The position numbers were made by a program, and so were the translations under genes. A DNA stretch of 64,000 bases from Phenylobacterium sp. Its GTDB lineage: Bacteria > Pseudomonadota > Alphaproteobacteria > Caulobacterales > Caulobacteraceae. Location: positions 1 to 64,000 of the forward strand of contig NZ_JAUYAF010000041.1 of assembly GCF_030693625.1 (NCBI RefSeq). Direction: 5' to 3'. Shown piece after piece: positions 27,206 through 34,950 of this stretch (positions are counted from its first letter, which is position 1; each line of letters starts with the position of its first letter). Below the pieces are notes generated by a model. It was not told where the DNA came from. It did no database searches and worked only from the letters and a program-made list of their open reading frames with translations.

Positions 27206-27613
27206 ATGACCATACGAACCGGCAGCTGTCTTTGCGGCGCCAGGGCCTATGAGATCGACGGTGATCTGGACGGCGTCTGGGTCTGCCACTGCTCGCTGTG
27301 CCGCAAGGCGTCCGGTTCGGTGGGCAACGCGATCCTGATCGTGCCGCTGGACCGCTTCCGGTGGGTGAAGGGGGCGGATCACGGGGTGACCTTCGCCCTG
27401 CCCTCCGGATATCCCGTCACCCGCTGCCGAACCTGCGGCACGCCGCTGCCGGCCGAGACCGACGAGACCAACGTCTATCTGACCGCAGGCACCCTGGACG
27501 TCCCGCTAGGCAAGGGTGTCCGCACCCACCTGTTCTGCGCCTCCCGGGCTGACTGGGACCGGGACGAGGCTGATGTGCGCTATTTCGAGGAGCGCTCCAC
27601 GGGGGCGGGGTGA
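27206..27613 (+). CDS. GFA family protein (glutathione-dependent formaldehyde-activating-like)
   Basis: A 135-residue protein. ATG 27206 (MTIRTGSCLCGARAYEI) is chosen over an ATG 24 bases earlier because the family starts this way. The zinc-binding cysteines are seen as CLCG, CHCSLC and CRTCGTPL, the standard CENP-V/GFA pattern. Most family members are of unknown substrate despite the name. No operon partner is obvious. Confidence 0.85.
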   Translation: MTIRTGSCLCGARAYEIDGDLDGVWVCHCSLCRKASGSVGNAILIVPLDRFRWVKGADHGVTFALPSGYPVTRCRTCGTPLPAETDETNVYLTAGTLDVPLGKGVRTHLFCASRADWDRDEADVRYFEERSTGAG

Positions 27614-27653
27614 GCTAGAATTCGGTGGGCCCTAGAATTCAGGCCTAAATTCC

Positions 27654-27716
27654 GTGACAGTGCATTTAATTCCCCTGGGAACTGAGAACCGGCCTGTCAA
27701 TTGAATGCACTGTCAC
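27654..27716. repeat. Long hairpin in intergenic region
   Basis: Inverted repeat with perfect 13-base arms GTGACAGTGCATT (27654-27666) and AATGCACTGTCAC (27704-27716) around a 37-base loop, flanked on both sides by short direct repeats of the type TAATTC/GTCAC. The palindrome is A+T-richer than the surroundings. It resembles end structures of REP-associated or IS200-like elements, but no transposase is present, so the origin is undecided. Confidence 0.55.
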
Positions 27717-27725
27717 TGTAATTCG

Positions 27726-27893
27726 TCACCGTAATTCTTGTGGCCTCGCTTCTTCGGGATAGGTGCTGAGCGGCTTGTCCCTTTCCTCCCTCAAGAGGCG
27801 CTGAAGCACTGCGAGCCTGGCCTGGTCGGGTTGCTCTTTGATAAGATCTTCGAAACGCTTGATATTCGCGCTCTTGAGTTCCGTCGGAGTCAT
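27726..27893 (-). CDS. Small hypothetical protein (55 aa)
   Basis: A 55-residue ORF starting MTPTELKSANIKRFEDLI. The sequence is strongly amphipathic with heptad-like Leu spacing (LAVLQRLLREERDKPL), typical of short two-helix proteins common in alphaproteobacteria with unknown function. Upstream in-frame extension exists but contains no convincing start. Gene size and codon use are compatible with coding; a non-coding interpretation cannot be excluded. The segment is slightly less GC-rich than its neighbours. Confidence 0.45.
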   Translation of the reverse strand: MTPTELKSANIKRFEDLIKEQPDQARLAVLQRLLREERDKPLSTYPEEARPQELR

Positions 27894-28162
27894 GATCAAC
27901 CGCCGCCGCCAAGCTACCCCTATTGGATAAGCTTCACCGTTATAACCCGAGGAGCGACTTCCACCTAACCGTGTAGGTAATGGCGCGGTGACCACAGCAT
28001 CTGACCTTATGAGTTATTGTCCGACTTAATAAGTCGGATAGTCGAACGTCCGGTGAGCATCGGCTGGTCCCTCTCTCGCCTGGGGTGAGATTAGCACCCG
28101 GCTGCTGACAGCGGCGTGGCGGCAGTGACCTCCGGTGGATGGGCCGCGAGCGAGCCCGCGCC
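27894..28162. other. Intergenic region with operator-like palindrome
   Basis: No credible gene. The only structure is a 19-base palindrome at 28020-28038 with 8-base arms TCCGACTT and AAGTCGGA around AAT, the size and symmetry of a repressor site. It lies 127 bases upstream of the small minus-strand ORF. The region is visibly less GC-rich than the rest of the window. Confidence 0.45.
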
Positions 28163-28525
28163 TCAGACCTTGGCGGGCAGGCGGTGCAGGATCTTTTCCA
28201 TCGCCTTGCCCTTGGCCAGTTCGTCGATGAGCTTGTCGAGGTAGCGGATCTCCCGCATCACCGGGTCGGCGATCGCCTCGACGCGGACGCCGCAGACGAC
28301 GCCGCGGATGTCGGCGCGGGCTGGATTGAGCGCCGGCGCCTGGGTGAAGAAGCTCTCATAGTCGGTGTCCGCCACCAGCTGGGCGGCGAGGCCTGCCTCA
28401 TCGTAGCCGGTCAGCCAGTGGATGATCTGGTCGACCTCGGCCTTGGTGCGGCCCTTGCGCTGCGCCTTGGCGACCAGGGCCGGATAAATCTTGGCGACGC
28501 TCATCCTGTAGATGCGATGGGTCAT
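28163..28525 (-). CDS. DUF2200 domain-containing protein
   Basis: A 120-residue protein of the DUF2200 family, starting at ATG 28525 ([20 protein letters not shown]). The family hallmarks HRIYxMxxAxIYPxLVxKAxRKGRTK and WLTGY are visible early, followed by a helical C-terminal half with [23 protein letters not shown]. Homologues are YdhG/YjbR-like small proteins of unknown function. A strong hairpin lies upstream at 28595-28631. No operon partner. Confidence 0.8.
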   Translation of the reverse strand: MTHRIYRMSVAKIYPALVAKAQRKGRTKAEVDQIIHWLTGYDEAGLAAQLVADTDYESFFTQAPALNPARADIRGVVCGVRVEAIADPVMREIRYLDKLIDELAKGKAMEKILHRLPAKV

Positions 28526-28594
28526 CTGATCCTCCACGGCGCTGGCCGGGATCATAAGCATGAGGTCGGTAGCGTCGTCAGGCAAGCACACGAC

Positions 28595-28631
28595 GTCATC
28601 CCGGATCAGCCTGCCGGCTGTCCGGGATGAC
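28595..28631. repeat. GTCATCCCGG-type palindrome
   Basis: Inverted repeat with 11-base perfect arms GTCATCCCGGA (28595-28605) and TCCGGGATGAC (28621-28631), in the 133-base gap between the P450 3' end and the DUF2200 start. The same arm type forms the central hairpin of locus A at 26.2 kb, so this is probably a dispersed repeat that may also act as a terminator for the P450 gene. Confidence 0.6.
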
Positions 28632-28658
28632 GGGGCTATTGTTCTAAGAGCGAGCCCC

Positions 28659-29972
28659 CTACAGCTTGCGGGGGATCATAACCTGCATGGACTTGTAGCC
28701 CTTGACGAAGGTCGAGGGGACGCGCTGGGGCTCTTCGAGGACCTGGATCTCGGGGAAGCGCGCCAGGATCTCTTCCCAGATGATCTTCAGCTGCAGCTCG
28801 GCCAGGCGGTTGCCGACGCAGCGGTGGACGCCGAAGCCGAAGGACAGGTGCTGGCGGGGGCGTTCGCGGTCGATGATGAAGGCGTTGGGGTTCTCGATGA
28901 CGCTGTCGTCGCGGTTGCCCGAGACGTACCACATGACGACGTTGTCGCCCTTCTTGATGGTCTTGCCGCCCAGCTCGTAGTCCTGGGTCGCCACGCGCTT
29001 CATGTGGGCCAGAGGGGTCTGCCAGCGGATGGTCTCCGACACCATCGAGGGGATGAGGTCGGGGTTGGCGCGCAGCTTGGCGAACTGGTCGGGGTTCTTG
29101 TTCAGGGCGTAGATCGAGCCGGAGATCGTGTTGCGGGTGGTGTCATTGCCGCCGATGGTCAGCAGGATGATGTTCCCCAGGTATTCGAACTGGTTCATGT
29201 CCTTGGTGGCCTCGCCGTGGGCCAGCATGGAGACCAGGTCGCCCTCGGGCGGCTTGGCCTTGCGATCGGCCCACAGGTTCAGGAAGTAGCCGGCATAGGC
29301 GGCCATCTCGGCGCGCTTTTCCTCCCAGGTGTCGACGACGCCGTCGCCGGGACGCGACATCACCATGTCCGACCAGCGGGTCAGGTTGCGGCGATCCTCC
29401 TGGGGCATGCCGAACAGGGTGGCCAGGGTCATGGCCGTGAGCTCCATCGAGACCTTGTCGACCCAGTCGAAGGGCTCGCCGATCGGCAGGCTGTCGAGGA
29501 TCATCCCGGCGCGCTCGCGGATCAGGGGCTCCATGATCTTCAGATTGTGCGGTGAGACCGCCGGGCTGACGGTCTTGCGCTGTTCGTCGTGCTTGGGCGG
29601 GTCCATGGCGATGAACATGGTCGGGCCCGCTCCGCCGCCGAAGGGGCCGCCGGTCATCTGGGCGCCGCTGGCCACCAGCTTGGCGATCATCTCCTCGCTC
29701 GGACCCAGGCTGATGCCGCCCTCCGACGAGAACACCGCGTGGTTGGTGTCGACCGCCATGATGTCGTTGTAGCGGGTGACCGCCCAGTGGGGTTCGAAGT
29801 CGCTGGCCGGCTGCCAGTGGACGGGATCCTCGGCCCGCAGGCGCTCGAAGTAGGGCCAGATGGCGTCGTCCCGGAAGAGCTTGGACTGGGCGACGTTCAG
29901 GCTCTCGATCGGCAGGGAATAGACCGCGTCGCGGGCGTCCTTGACCGCGTCCAGAGTGGCGCTCTCGCTCAT
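28659..29972 (-). CDS. Cytochrome P450, CYP153-like
   Basis: A 437-residue soluble P450. Start at 29972 ([19 protein letters not shown]). The heme cysteine is in [15 protein letters not shown] (~Cys 384), the I-helix oxygen-activation motif in GGNDTTRNT, and the ExxR in SETIRWQTP. Segments such as [18 protein letters not shown] and [14 protein letters not shown] closely follow the CYP153 family, whose members hydroxylate the terminal carbon of alkanes and fatty acids. CYP153 enzymes need a ferredoxin and reductase; none is encoded nearby. Assignment to a family by recalled motifs, not by alignment. Confidence 0.85.
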   Translation of the reverse strand: MSESATLDAVKDARDAVYSLPIESLNVAQSKLFRDDAIWPYFERLRAEDPVHWQPASDFEPHWAVTRYNDIMAVDTNHAVFSSEGGISLGPSEEMIAKLVASGAQMTGGPFGGGAGPTMFIAMDPPKHDEQRKTVSPAVSPHNLKIMEPLIRERAGMILDSLPIGEPFDWVDKVSMELTAMTLATLFGMPQEDRRNLTRWSDMVMSRPGDGVVDTWEEKRAEMAAYAGYFLNLWADRKAKPPEGDLVSMLAHGEATKDMNQFEYLGNIILLTIGGNDTTRNTISGSIYALNKNPDQFAKLRANPDLIPSMVSETIRWQTPLAHMKRVATQDYELGGKTIKKGDNVVMWYVSGNRDDSVIENPNAFIIDRERPRQHLSFGFGVHRCVGNRLAELQLKIIWEEILARFPEIQVLEEPQRVPSTFVKGYKSMQVMIPRKL

Positions 29973-30128
29973 CGGGTATTCCTCGCTTTGGCCAGGGCTT
30001 TCGAAGCCTGTTCTCCCACATTTCGCGGCTTGAACAGCGTTCGGCAAGGGCTAGCTGACGGGGGCGTCATTTTTGCGGGCCGGGGGGGTCGTTGACCCGT
30101 CCGGGCGGCGACGGTGTAGGCTCGCCCC

Positions 30129-30884
30129 ATGGGTGGGATCATCGAGGCGCGCCGCGACCAGGCCGAGCGGCTGAGGGGCTATTTCGAGGTCCAGCTGCGG
30201 TTCGCCGAAATCATCGCCGCCCGGACCTCGCGCGCCCTTTCGGAGACCTGCCTGGAGTTCACCAACCTGCACCGGCGGTTTGGCCTGGGCCGGGTCGAGG
30301 TGGGGGCGCCCTCGGCGGCATGGGCGCGCTACGCGGCGGGACTTGAGGACCGCGAGGCGGGACGCCTGGACTGGACCGTGGCCTTCTTCGCCCAGTCGGC
30401 GCCCGAGGCGAGCGGAGGGCCGCGGTTCGGCTGCTTCAGCTATGAGCTGGAGGAGGCCGGCGAGGTGGTGCGGATCCACTTCAGCAACCGCGACAGCGAC
30501 GACGGCGTCGGGCCGCTGGCGCGGGCCAAGATCAACCGCCGCAGGTCCGAGCTGGCCGAGATGTTTCGCCATGTGCGCGCGCACCACCCGGCGGCGCGGA
30601 CGGCGAAGGGCGGGTCCTGGCTCTACAATCTGGAGGCCTACCGCCGGCTGTTCCCGCCGCACTATGGCGCCTCGGCGTTCGAACCCGAGCGGGTCCGGCT
30701 GGACGGGACCTCCAGCTGGGGCCAACTGCTGGACTTCCGCGAGGCCGTGAAGCCCAACCTCCGCCAGGCCCTGCTCGACAACATGGCAGGCATGGATATC
30801 GCCGCGCCGTGGCGGGCTTTTCCGATGCGCGCCCTGGGCGCCCGGGCTTCAATCGAACCCTTCCACCAGTTCTACGGCCGCTAG
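30129..30884 (+). CDS. Conserved hypothetical protein
   Basis: A 251-residue soluble protein with no signal peptide or membrane helix. Composition is Arg/Ala/Glu-rich and the sequence reads as an alpha/beta protein (e.g. FGCFSYELEEAGEVVRIHFSN). I do not recognise a domain. The ORF has strong GC3 bias and no overlapping alternative, so it is real. It precedes a GST-like gene in the same direction by 98 bases, an arrangement that might reflect one transcript. Confidence 0.7.
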   Translation: MGGIIEARRDQAERLRGYFEVQLRFAEIIAARTSRALSETCLEFTNLHRRFGLGRVEVGAPSAAWARYAAGLEDREAGRLDWTVAFFAQSAPEASGGPRFGCFSYELEEAGEVVRIHFSNRDSDDGVGPLARAKINRRRSELAEMFRHVRAHHPAARTAKGGSWLYNLEAYRRLFPPHYGASAFEPERVRLDGTSSWGQLLDFREAVKPNLRQALLDNMAGMDIAAPWRAFPMRALGARASIEPFHQFYGR

Positions 30885-30982
30885 AGGTCGGGCGGGCGGG
30901 CGAAAAAACCGGGGGCCGAGTCGCAGGACCCGGTGGCCGCGCGTCCTTGGAAGACGAAGACACCGCGGATGGAGCCCCCCCG

Positions 30983-31633
30983 ATGACCCCCACCCTCACC
31001 GCCTTCAAGGCCTCCCCCGATCGCGGCCGGGGCCTGGCCCGTGACATGCGCGTCCGCTGGGCCTTCGAGGAGGTCGGCCAGCCCTACGAGGTGCGGCTGG
31101 TGACCTTCGCGCAGATGAAGGCGCCCGCCCACCTGGCCCTGCACCCCTTCGGCCAGATCCCCACCTATGAGGAGGGCGACCTGGCGATCTTCGAATGCGG
31201 CGCCATGGTGCTGCATGTCGCCGAGCGCCATGCGGGCCTGCTGCCCGACGAGGCCAACGCCCGGGCGCGCGCCATCAGCTGGATCTTCGCGGCCCTGAGC
31301 ACCCTGGAGCCGCCGATCACCGAGTGGGAGATCTCGCGGTTCACCGAGCGCGACAAGAGCTGGTTCGGCGAGCGCCTGGCCGCTGTCGAGGACCGCATCC
31401 GCACCCGGCTGGGCCAGCTTTCCAGCCGCCTGGGCGACGCTGACTGGCTGGACGGGGATTTCAGCGCGGGCGACCTGATGATGGTGTCGGTGCTGCAGCG
31501 CCTGGGCGGTTCGGGCCTGGTGGGGGAGTTTCCGAACCTGGCGGCCTATGTCGCGCGGGCGCAGGCGCGGCCGGCCTACCGGCGGGCGTTCGAGGCGCAG
31601 TACGCGGTGTTCCTGGCCGCGTCGCAGGGCTGA
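30983..31633 (+). CDS. Glutathione S-transferase family protein
   Basis: A 216-residue GST beginning at ATG 30983 (MTPTLTAFKASPDRGRGLA). The N-terminal thioredoxin-like part contains MRVRWAFEEVGQPYEVRL and the proline loop HPFGQIPTYEEGDLAIFECGAMV; the C-terminal helical domain has GDADWLDGDFSAGDLMM. It belongs to the same superfamily as the GST at 26.4 kb but to a different class, with a longer beta1-alpha1 loop. Probably a detoxification enzyme. Confidence 0.83.
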   Translation: MTPTLTAFKASPDRGRGLARDMRVRWAFEEVGQPYEVRLVTFAQMKAPAHLALHPFGQIPTYEEGDLAIFECGAMVLHVAERHAGLLPDEANARARAISWIFAALSTLEPPITEWEISRFTERDKSWFGERLAAVEDRIRTRLGQLSSRLGDADWLDGDFSAGDLMMVSVLQRLGGSGLVGEFPNLAAYVARAQARPAYRRAFEAQYAVFLAASQG

Positions 31634-31738
31634 GAACAGGTTCAAGCTTGACCTTGGACTCGACAATTCGCCCGCCCCGTTGTCGGATCGGCGTTCTCTG
31701 AAACGTCCTTGGAAGGACGAGGCGACGGAGGGCGATCC

Positions 31739-32158
31739 ATGGAGGCAGGCCTAACCGACAAGACCGCCGGGGCGCGGTTCTGGCTGCAGAGCATCGTGGC
31801 GCTGCTGGCGGGGTTCGCCGCGGTGGTGGTGCTGTCGCTGCTGGCCGACGCGGTTTTCTACCTGACGGGGGTGTTTCCCGCCACCGGCCAGGCGATGACC
31901 GAGATGGGGGATAACCTGCTGGCCCTCTCCTACCGGATGGTGTTTGGAGCCTTCGGGAGCTACGTCGCCGCGCGCCTGGCGCCGGCCCGCCCCATGCTGC
32001 ACGCCCTGATCCTGGGCGCGGTGGGCGCGGCCTTGGCCGTCCTCGGCGTGGCGACCACCTGGAACATGAACCTGGGGCCGTCCTGGTATCCGATCGCCCT
32101 GGTGGTCACCGCGATGCCGATGGCCTGGGTCGGCGGGGTCCTGGGCCGCAAGGGCTGA
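31739..32158 (+). CDS. Small integral membrane protein
   Basis: A 139-residue protein with about four membrane helices (WLQSIVALLAGFAAVVVLSL; ALSYRMVFGAFGSYVAARL; LHALILGAVGAALAVLGVA; YPIALVVTAMPMAWVGGVL). The start ATG 31739 follows a CGGAGGG Shine-Dalgarno; a candidate 10 codons earlier is less likely. No family recognised with certainty. It faces the short-chain dehydrogenase across a strong bidirectional terminator. Confidence 0.65.
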   Translation: MEAGLTDKTAGARFWLQSIVALLAGFAAVVVLSLLADAVFYLTGVFPATGQAMTEMGDNLLALSYRMVFGAFGSYVAARLAPARPMLHALILGAVGAALAVLGVATTWNMNLGPSWYPIALVVTAMPMAWVGGVLGRKG

Positions 32159-32194
32159 GCCTTCTCCTCCCCCGCGAACGGGGGAGGAGAAGGC
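32159..32194. terminator. Bidirectional hairpin terminator
   Basis: A 16-base perfect stem (32159-32174 with 32179-32194, arms GCCTTCTCCTCCCCCG and its complement) around a CGAA tetraloop between two convergent genes. It lacks a long T-tract on either side, but the stem is by far the strongest in this stretch and probably terminates both the membrane protein and dehydrogenase transcripts. Confidence 0.7.
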
Positions 32195-32201
32195 CTCTCG
32201 C

Positions 32202-32996
32202 CTAGGCGTAGTTGGCCAGCGCGTTGCCCGAGGCGTCGCCACAGCCGGAGCCGCCGTCGACCGGGATGATGGCGCCGTTGACGTACTTGGCCTGGTCCGA
32301 GGAGAGGAAGAGGCACATGTCGGCGATCTCGTCCTTGGTGCCGTAGCGGCGCATCGGGTTGCGGCTCTTCACGCGCTCCTCGGCCTCGGCGGTCGGGGCC
32401 AGGCGGGCCATGCCCTCGGTGTCGGCGATGGGACCGGGCGAGATGGCGTTGACGCGGACACCGCCGGGGCCCCACTCGAGCGCCAGGCACTTGGTCAGCA
32501 TGTTGATGCCCGCCTTGGCGGCGCAGACGTGGGACTGGAACAGGCTGGCGCGCTCGCCCTGGCCGGCGGTGATGGAGATCAGGGACGCGCCCGGCCGACG
32601 CAGGAACTCGAAGGAGGCGCGCAGGACGTTGAAGGTGCCGATCAGGTCGATGTCCACCACGGTCTTGAAGCCGTTGGCGCTCATGCCCAGCGCCGGGGCC
32701 ACGAAGTTGCCCGCCGCGCCCGACAGTACGATGTCGATCTCGCCGAATTCCGAGTGGGTTCGCTTCAGCGCGGCCTCGACGGCGGCGTAGTCGCGGACGT
32801 CGGCGGCGATGCCGATGCAGGGCTTGCCGAAGGTGGAGACCTCCTTGGCGGCGGCGGCGATCTTCTCCTCGCTGCGGCTGATGATGACGACATTGGCGCC
32901 GGCGGCGGCGAAGCGCTTGGCGATGCCGAGGTTGATGCCGCTGGAGGCGCCGGCGACGAAGCAGGTCTTGCCGGCGAGTTGGGTGTCTTGGGCCAT
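32202..32996 (-). CDS. Short-chain dehydrogenase, 2,4-dienoyl-CoA-reductase-like
   Basis: A 264-residue SDR. The nucleotide-binding motif (GASSGINLGIAKRF; usually TGxxxGIG) is present. The catalytic tyrosine of the usual YxxxK is replaced (VCAAK), as in 2,4-dienoyl-CoA reductases, and segments such as LSGAAGNFVAPALGMSANGF and VDIDLIGTFNVLR match that group. Dienoyl-CoA reductases help oxidise unsaturated fatty acids using NADPH. The missing Tyr therefore fits a real function rather than a defect. Monocistronic. Confidence 0.8.
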   Translation of the reverse strand: MAQDTQLAGKTCFVAGASSGINLGIAKRFAAAGANVVIISRSEEKIAAAAKEVSTFGKPCIGIAADVRDYAAVEAALKRTHSEFGEIDIVLSGAAGNFVAPALGMSANGFKTVVDIDLIGTFNVLRASFEFLRRPGASLISITAGQGERASLFQSHVCAAKAGINMLTKCLALEWGPGGVRVNAISPGPIADTEGMARLAPTAEAEERVKSRNPMRRYGTKDEIADMCLFLSSDQAKYVNGAIIPVDGGSGCGDASGNALANYA

Positions 32997-33078
32997 GGTG
33001 TTTCCTCTCGTTCTGTTGGGACGAGCTTAGGGCGGGGTTGCGGGGGGCGGAAGGGTGACCCGGCGTAGCGCTGCTCAA

Positions 33079-33123
33079 GATGCCCCCTCCTGGGGGAGCT
33101 GGCGCGAAGCGCCTGAGGGGGAT
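33079..33123. repeat. Palindromic repeat
   Basis: Imperfect hairpin-rich segment with CCCCCTC/GAGGGGG outer arms and an inner GGCGC-GAA-GCGCC stem, a pattern seen repeatedly in alphaproteobacterial intergenic regions. It lies in the gap between divergent genes and carries no ORF. Confidence 0.5.
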
Positions 33124-33248
33124 CTGGGGCGTTGACGCTCCTTCGATCTCGGCTAGCCTCGCCCGATGGCCTGACCCCGGACATCGGCGCCCCGAGCGCC
33201 CTCCCCCGCCCCGACGCTGGCGCGTTCCCTCATGTCCGAAGGCTTCCC

Positions 33249-33773
33249 ATGACGCTTCGCCGTATCGCCGCCGCCGACCTCGCGCAGGTCGCGCGCTATC
33301 CCTTCACGCTCTCCATCACCGAACCGATGACCGATCCGGCGCGGCTGGCGGAGACCTTCGCGGCCACCGGGTTCTGGACCGACGAGGCCGGCGCCCTGGC
33401 TATCGAGGCCGACGGGCGTTTGGTGGGGACCTGCCAGTTCTATCGCGCGGCGCCCTGCATCCACGGGCTGGAGCTGGGCTACATCGTGCACGACCCCGCC
33501 GACCGGGGCCGCGGCCTGGCGGCGCCGGCGGTGCGCGCCTTCTCCGACCTGCTGTTCTCCGAGCGGCCAGGCGTCTATCGCCAGCAGCTGATCATCGAGA
33601 CCTGGAACACCGCCTCGTGGAGGCTGGCCGAACGCTGCGGCTTTACCCGCGAGGGGCTGCTGCGCAGCGCCGGGTTCGGCGAAGGCGATCCGGCCGACTG
33701 CCTGATCTATTCCCGCACCCGCAAGGACTGGCGGGAGGAGATGACCACGACGATGGGGGTGGCCTTCGACTGA
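33249..33773 (+). CDS. GNAT family N-acetyltransferase
   Basis: A 174-residue acetyltransferase from ATG 33249 (MTLRRIAAADLAQVARY). The GNAT core is visible: a beta strand with ALAIEADGRLVGTCQFYR, the acetyl-CoA-binding DPADRGRGLAAPAV motif, and NTASWRLAERCGFTREGLLR at the end. The target substrate is unknown; the RimJ/RimL-like pattern suggests a protein N-terminus or small amine. It is followed by cysK after 71 bases. Confidence 0.83.
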   Translation: MTLRRIAAADLAQVARYPFTLSITEPMTDPARLAETFAATGFWTDEAGALAIEADGRLVGTCQFYRAAPCIHGLELGYIVHDPADRGRGLAAPAVRAFSDLLFSERPGVYRQQLIIETWNTASWRLAERCGFTREGLLRSAGFGEGDPADCLIYSRTRKDWREEMTTTMGVAFD

Positions 33774-33844
33774 TCGGGGTTGTGGCGCCCTGGGCGCTGG
33801 ACCTAGGTTGCGCGCCATATCGTCCGCCAACCCTGGAGGCCCAG

Positions 33845-34882
33845 ATGGCCCGTTATCAGAACATCCTCGAAACCATCGGCCGCACGCCTGTCGTGCGGAT
33901 CAACAAGCTGGGCCCCGAGGGCGTGAACCTGTGGGTCAAGGTCGAGGCCTTCAACCCGCTGGGCTCGGTCAAGGACCGCCTGGCCCTGGGCGTCATTGAG
34001 GCCGCGGAAAGGTCCGGCGCCCTGAAGCCCGGCCAGACGGTGATCGAGGCCACCAGCGGCAACACCGGCATCGGCCTGGCCATGGTCTGCGCCCAGAAGG
34101 GCTATCCCCTGGTGGTGACCATGGCCGAGAGCTTCTCGGTGGAGCGGCGCAAGCTGATGCGGTTCCTGGGGGCGAAAGTGGTCACCACGCCGGCGGCTCT
34201 GCGCGGCACCGGCATGGTGGCCAAGGCGGTTGAGCTGGCGCAGAAGCACGGCTGGTTTCTGACCCGGCAGTTTGAGAACGAAGCCAACCCGGACATGCAC
34301 GCGCGCACCACCGCCGTTGAGATCCTGGAGGACTTCGCGGGCGAGAGCCTGGACTACTGGGTGACCGGCTATGGCACCGGTGGGACGCTGAGGGGAGTGA
34401 GCCGCGTGCTGGCGGAGAAGAGCCCCGGCACCAAGATCATCGTCTGCGAGCCGGAGGACGCCCAGCTGCTGGGCAGCGGCGCGGAGCAGGCGCGCAATCC
34501 CGACGGCTCGGCCGCCTCCGGCCACGCCGCCTGGAAACCCCACCCCATGCAGGGCTGGACCCCCGACTTCATTCCGAAACTGACCGGCGACGCGGTGGCC
34601 GACATCGACCAGATCATCGCCATCCCCGGCCCCGAGGCCATGGCCATGAGCAAGAGGCTGGCCGACCAGGAGGGCATCTTCGTCGGCATCACCTCGGGGG
34701 CGACCTTCGCCGGGGCGCTCAAGGTGGCGGCCAGCGCGCCCAAGGGCTCCAACATCCTGTGCATGCTGCCCGACACCGGGGAGCGCTACCTGTCGACCCC
34801 GCTGTTCGCCGACGTGCCGGTGGAGATGACGCCAGACGAGCAGTCGATCTTCGACTCCACGCCGCTGGGGAAGCCGGCGTAG
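33845..34882 (+). CDS. cysK: Cysteine synthase A (O-acetylserine sulfhydrylase)
   Basis: A 345-residue PLP enzyme that makes L-cysteine from O-acetylserine and sulfide. ATG 33845 follows a CTGGAGG Shine-Dalgarno. The PLP lysine is in PLGSVKDRLA (~residue 43), the substrate loop in ATSGNTGIG (~72-80), and the phosphate-binding glycine loop in GYGTGGTLRGVSR (~178). The chain is somewhat longer at its C terminus than enteric CysK but the fold is intact. It could also be a cystathionine beta-synthase relative; absence of a CBS domain favours CysK. Stops before a hairpin at 34911-34941. Confidence 0.92.
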   Translation: MARYQNILETIGRTPVVRINKLGPEGVNLWVKVEAFNPLGSVKDRLALGVIEAAERSGALKPGQTVIEATSGNTGIGLAMVCAQKGYPLVVTMAESFSVERRKLMRFLGAKVVTTPAALRGTGMVAKAVELAQKHGWFLTRQFENEANPDMHARTTAVEILEDFAGESLDYWVTGYGTGGTLRGVSRVLAEKSPGTKIIVCEPEDAQLLGSGAEQARNPDGSAASGHAAWKPHPMQGWTPDFIPKLTGDAVADIDQIIAIPGPEAMAMSKRLADQEGIFVGITSGATFAGALKVAASAPKGSNILCMLPDTGERYLSTPLFADVPVEMTPDEQSIFDSTPLGKPA

Positions 34883-34912
34883 GCAGCCGCGACGGCGAGG
34901 TCCGGCCGACCC

Positions 34913-34941
34913 TTTCCTCCCCCGCTGCGCAGGGGAGGAAA
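34913..34941. terminator. Bidirectional hairpin
   Basis: Arms TTTCCTCCCC (34913-34922) and GGGGAGGAAA (34932-34941) around a 9-base loop between the convergent cysK and S46 peptidase genes. No T-tract on the + strand; a run of T lies on the 5' side for the minus strand, so termination efficiency is uncertain. Confidence 0.5.
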
Positions 34942-34950
34942 AAGGAGCGG

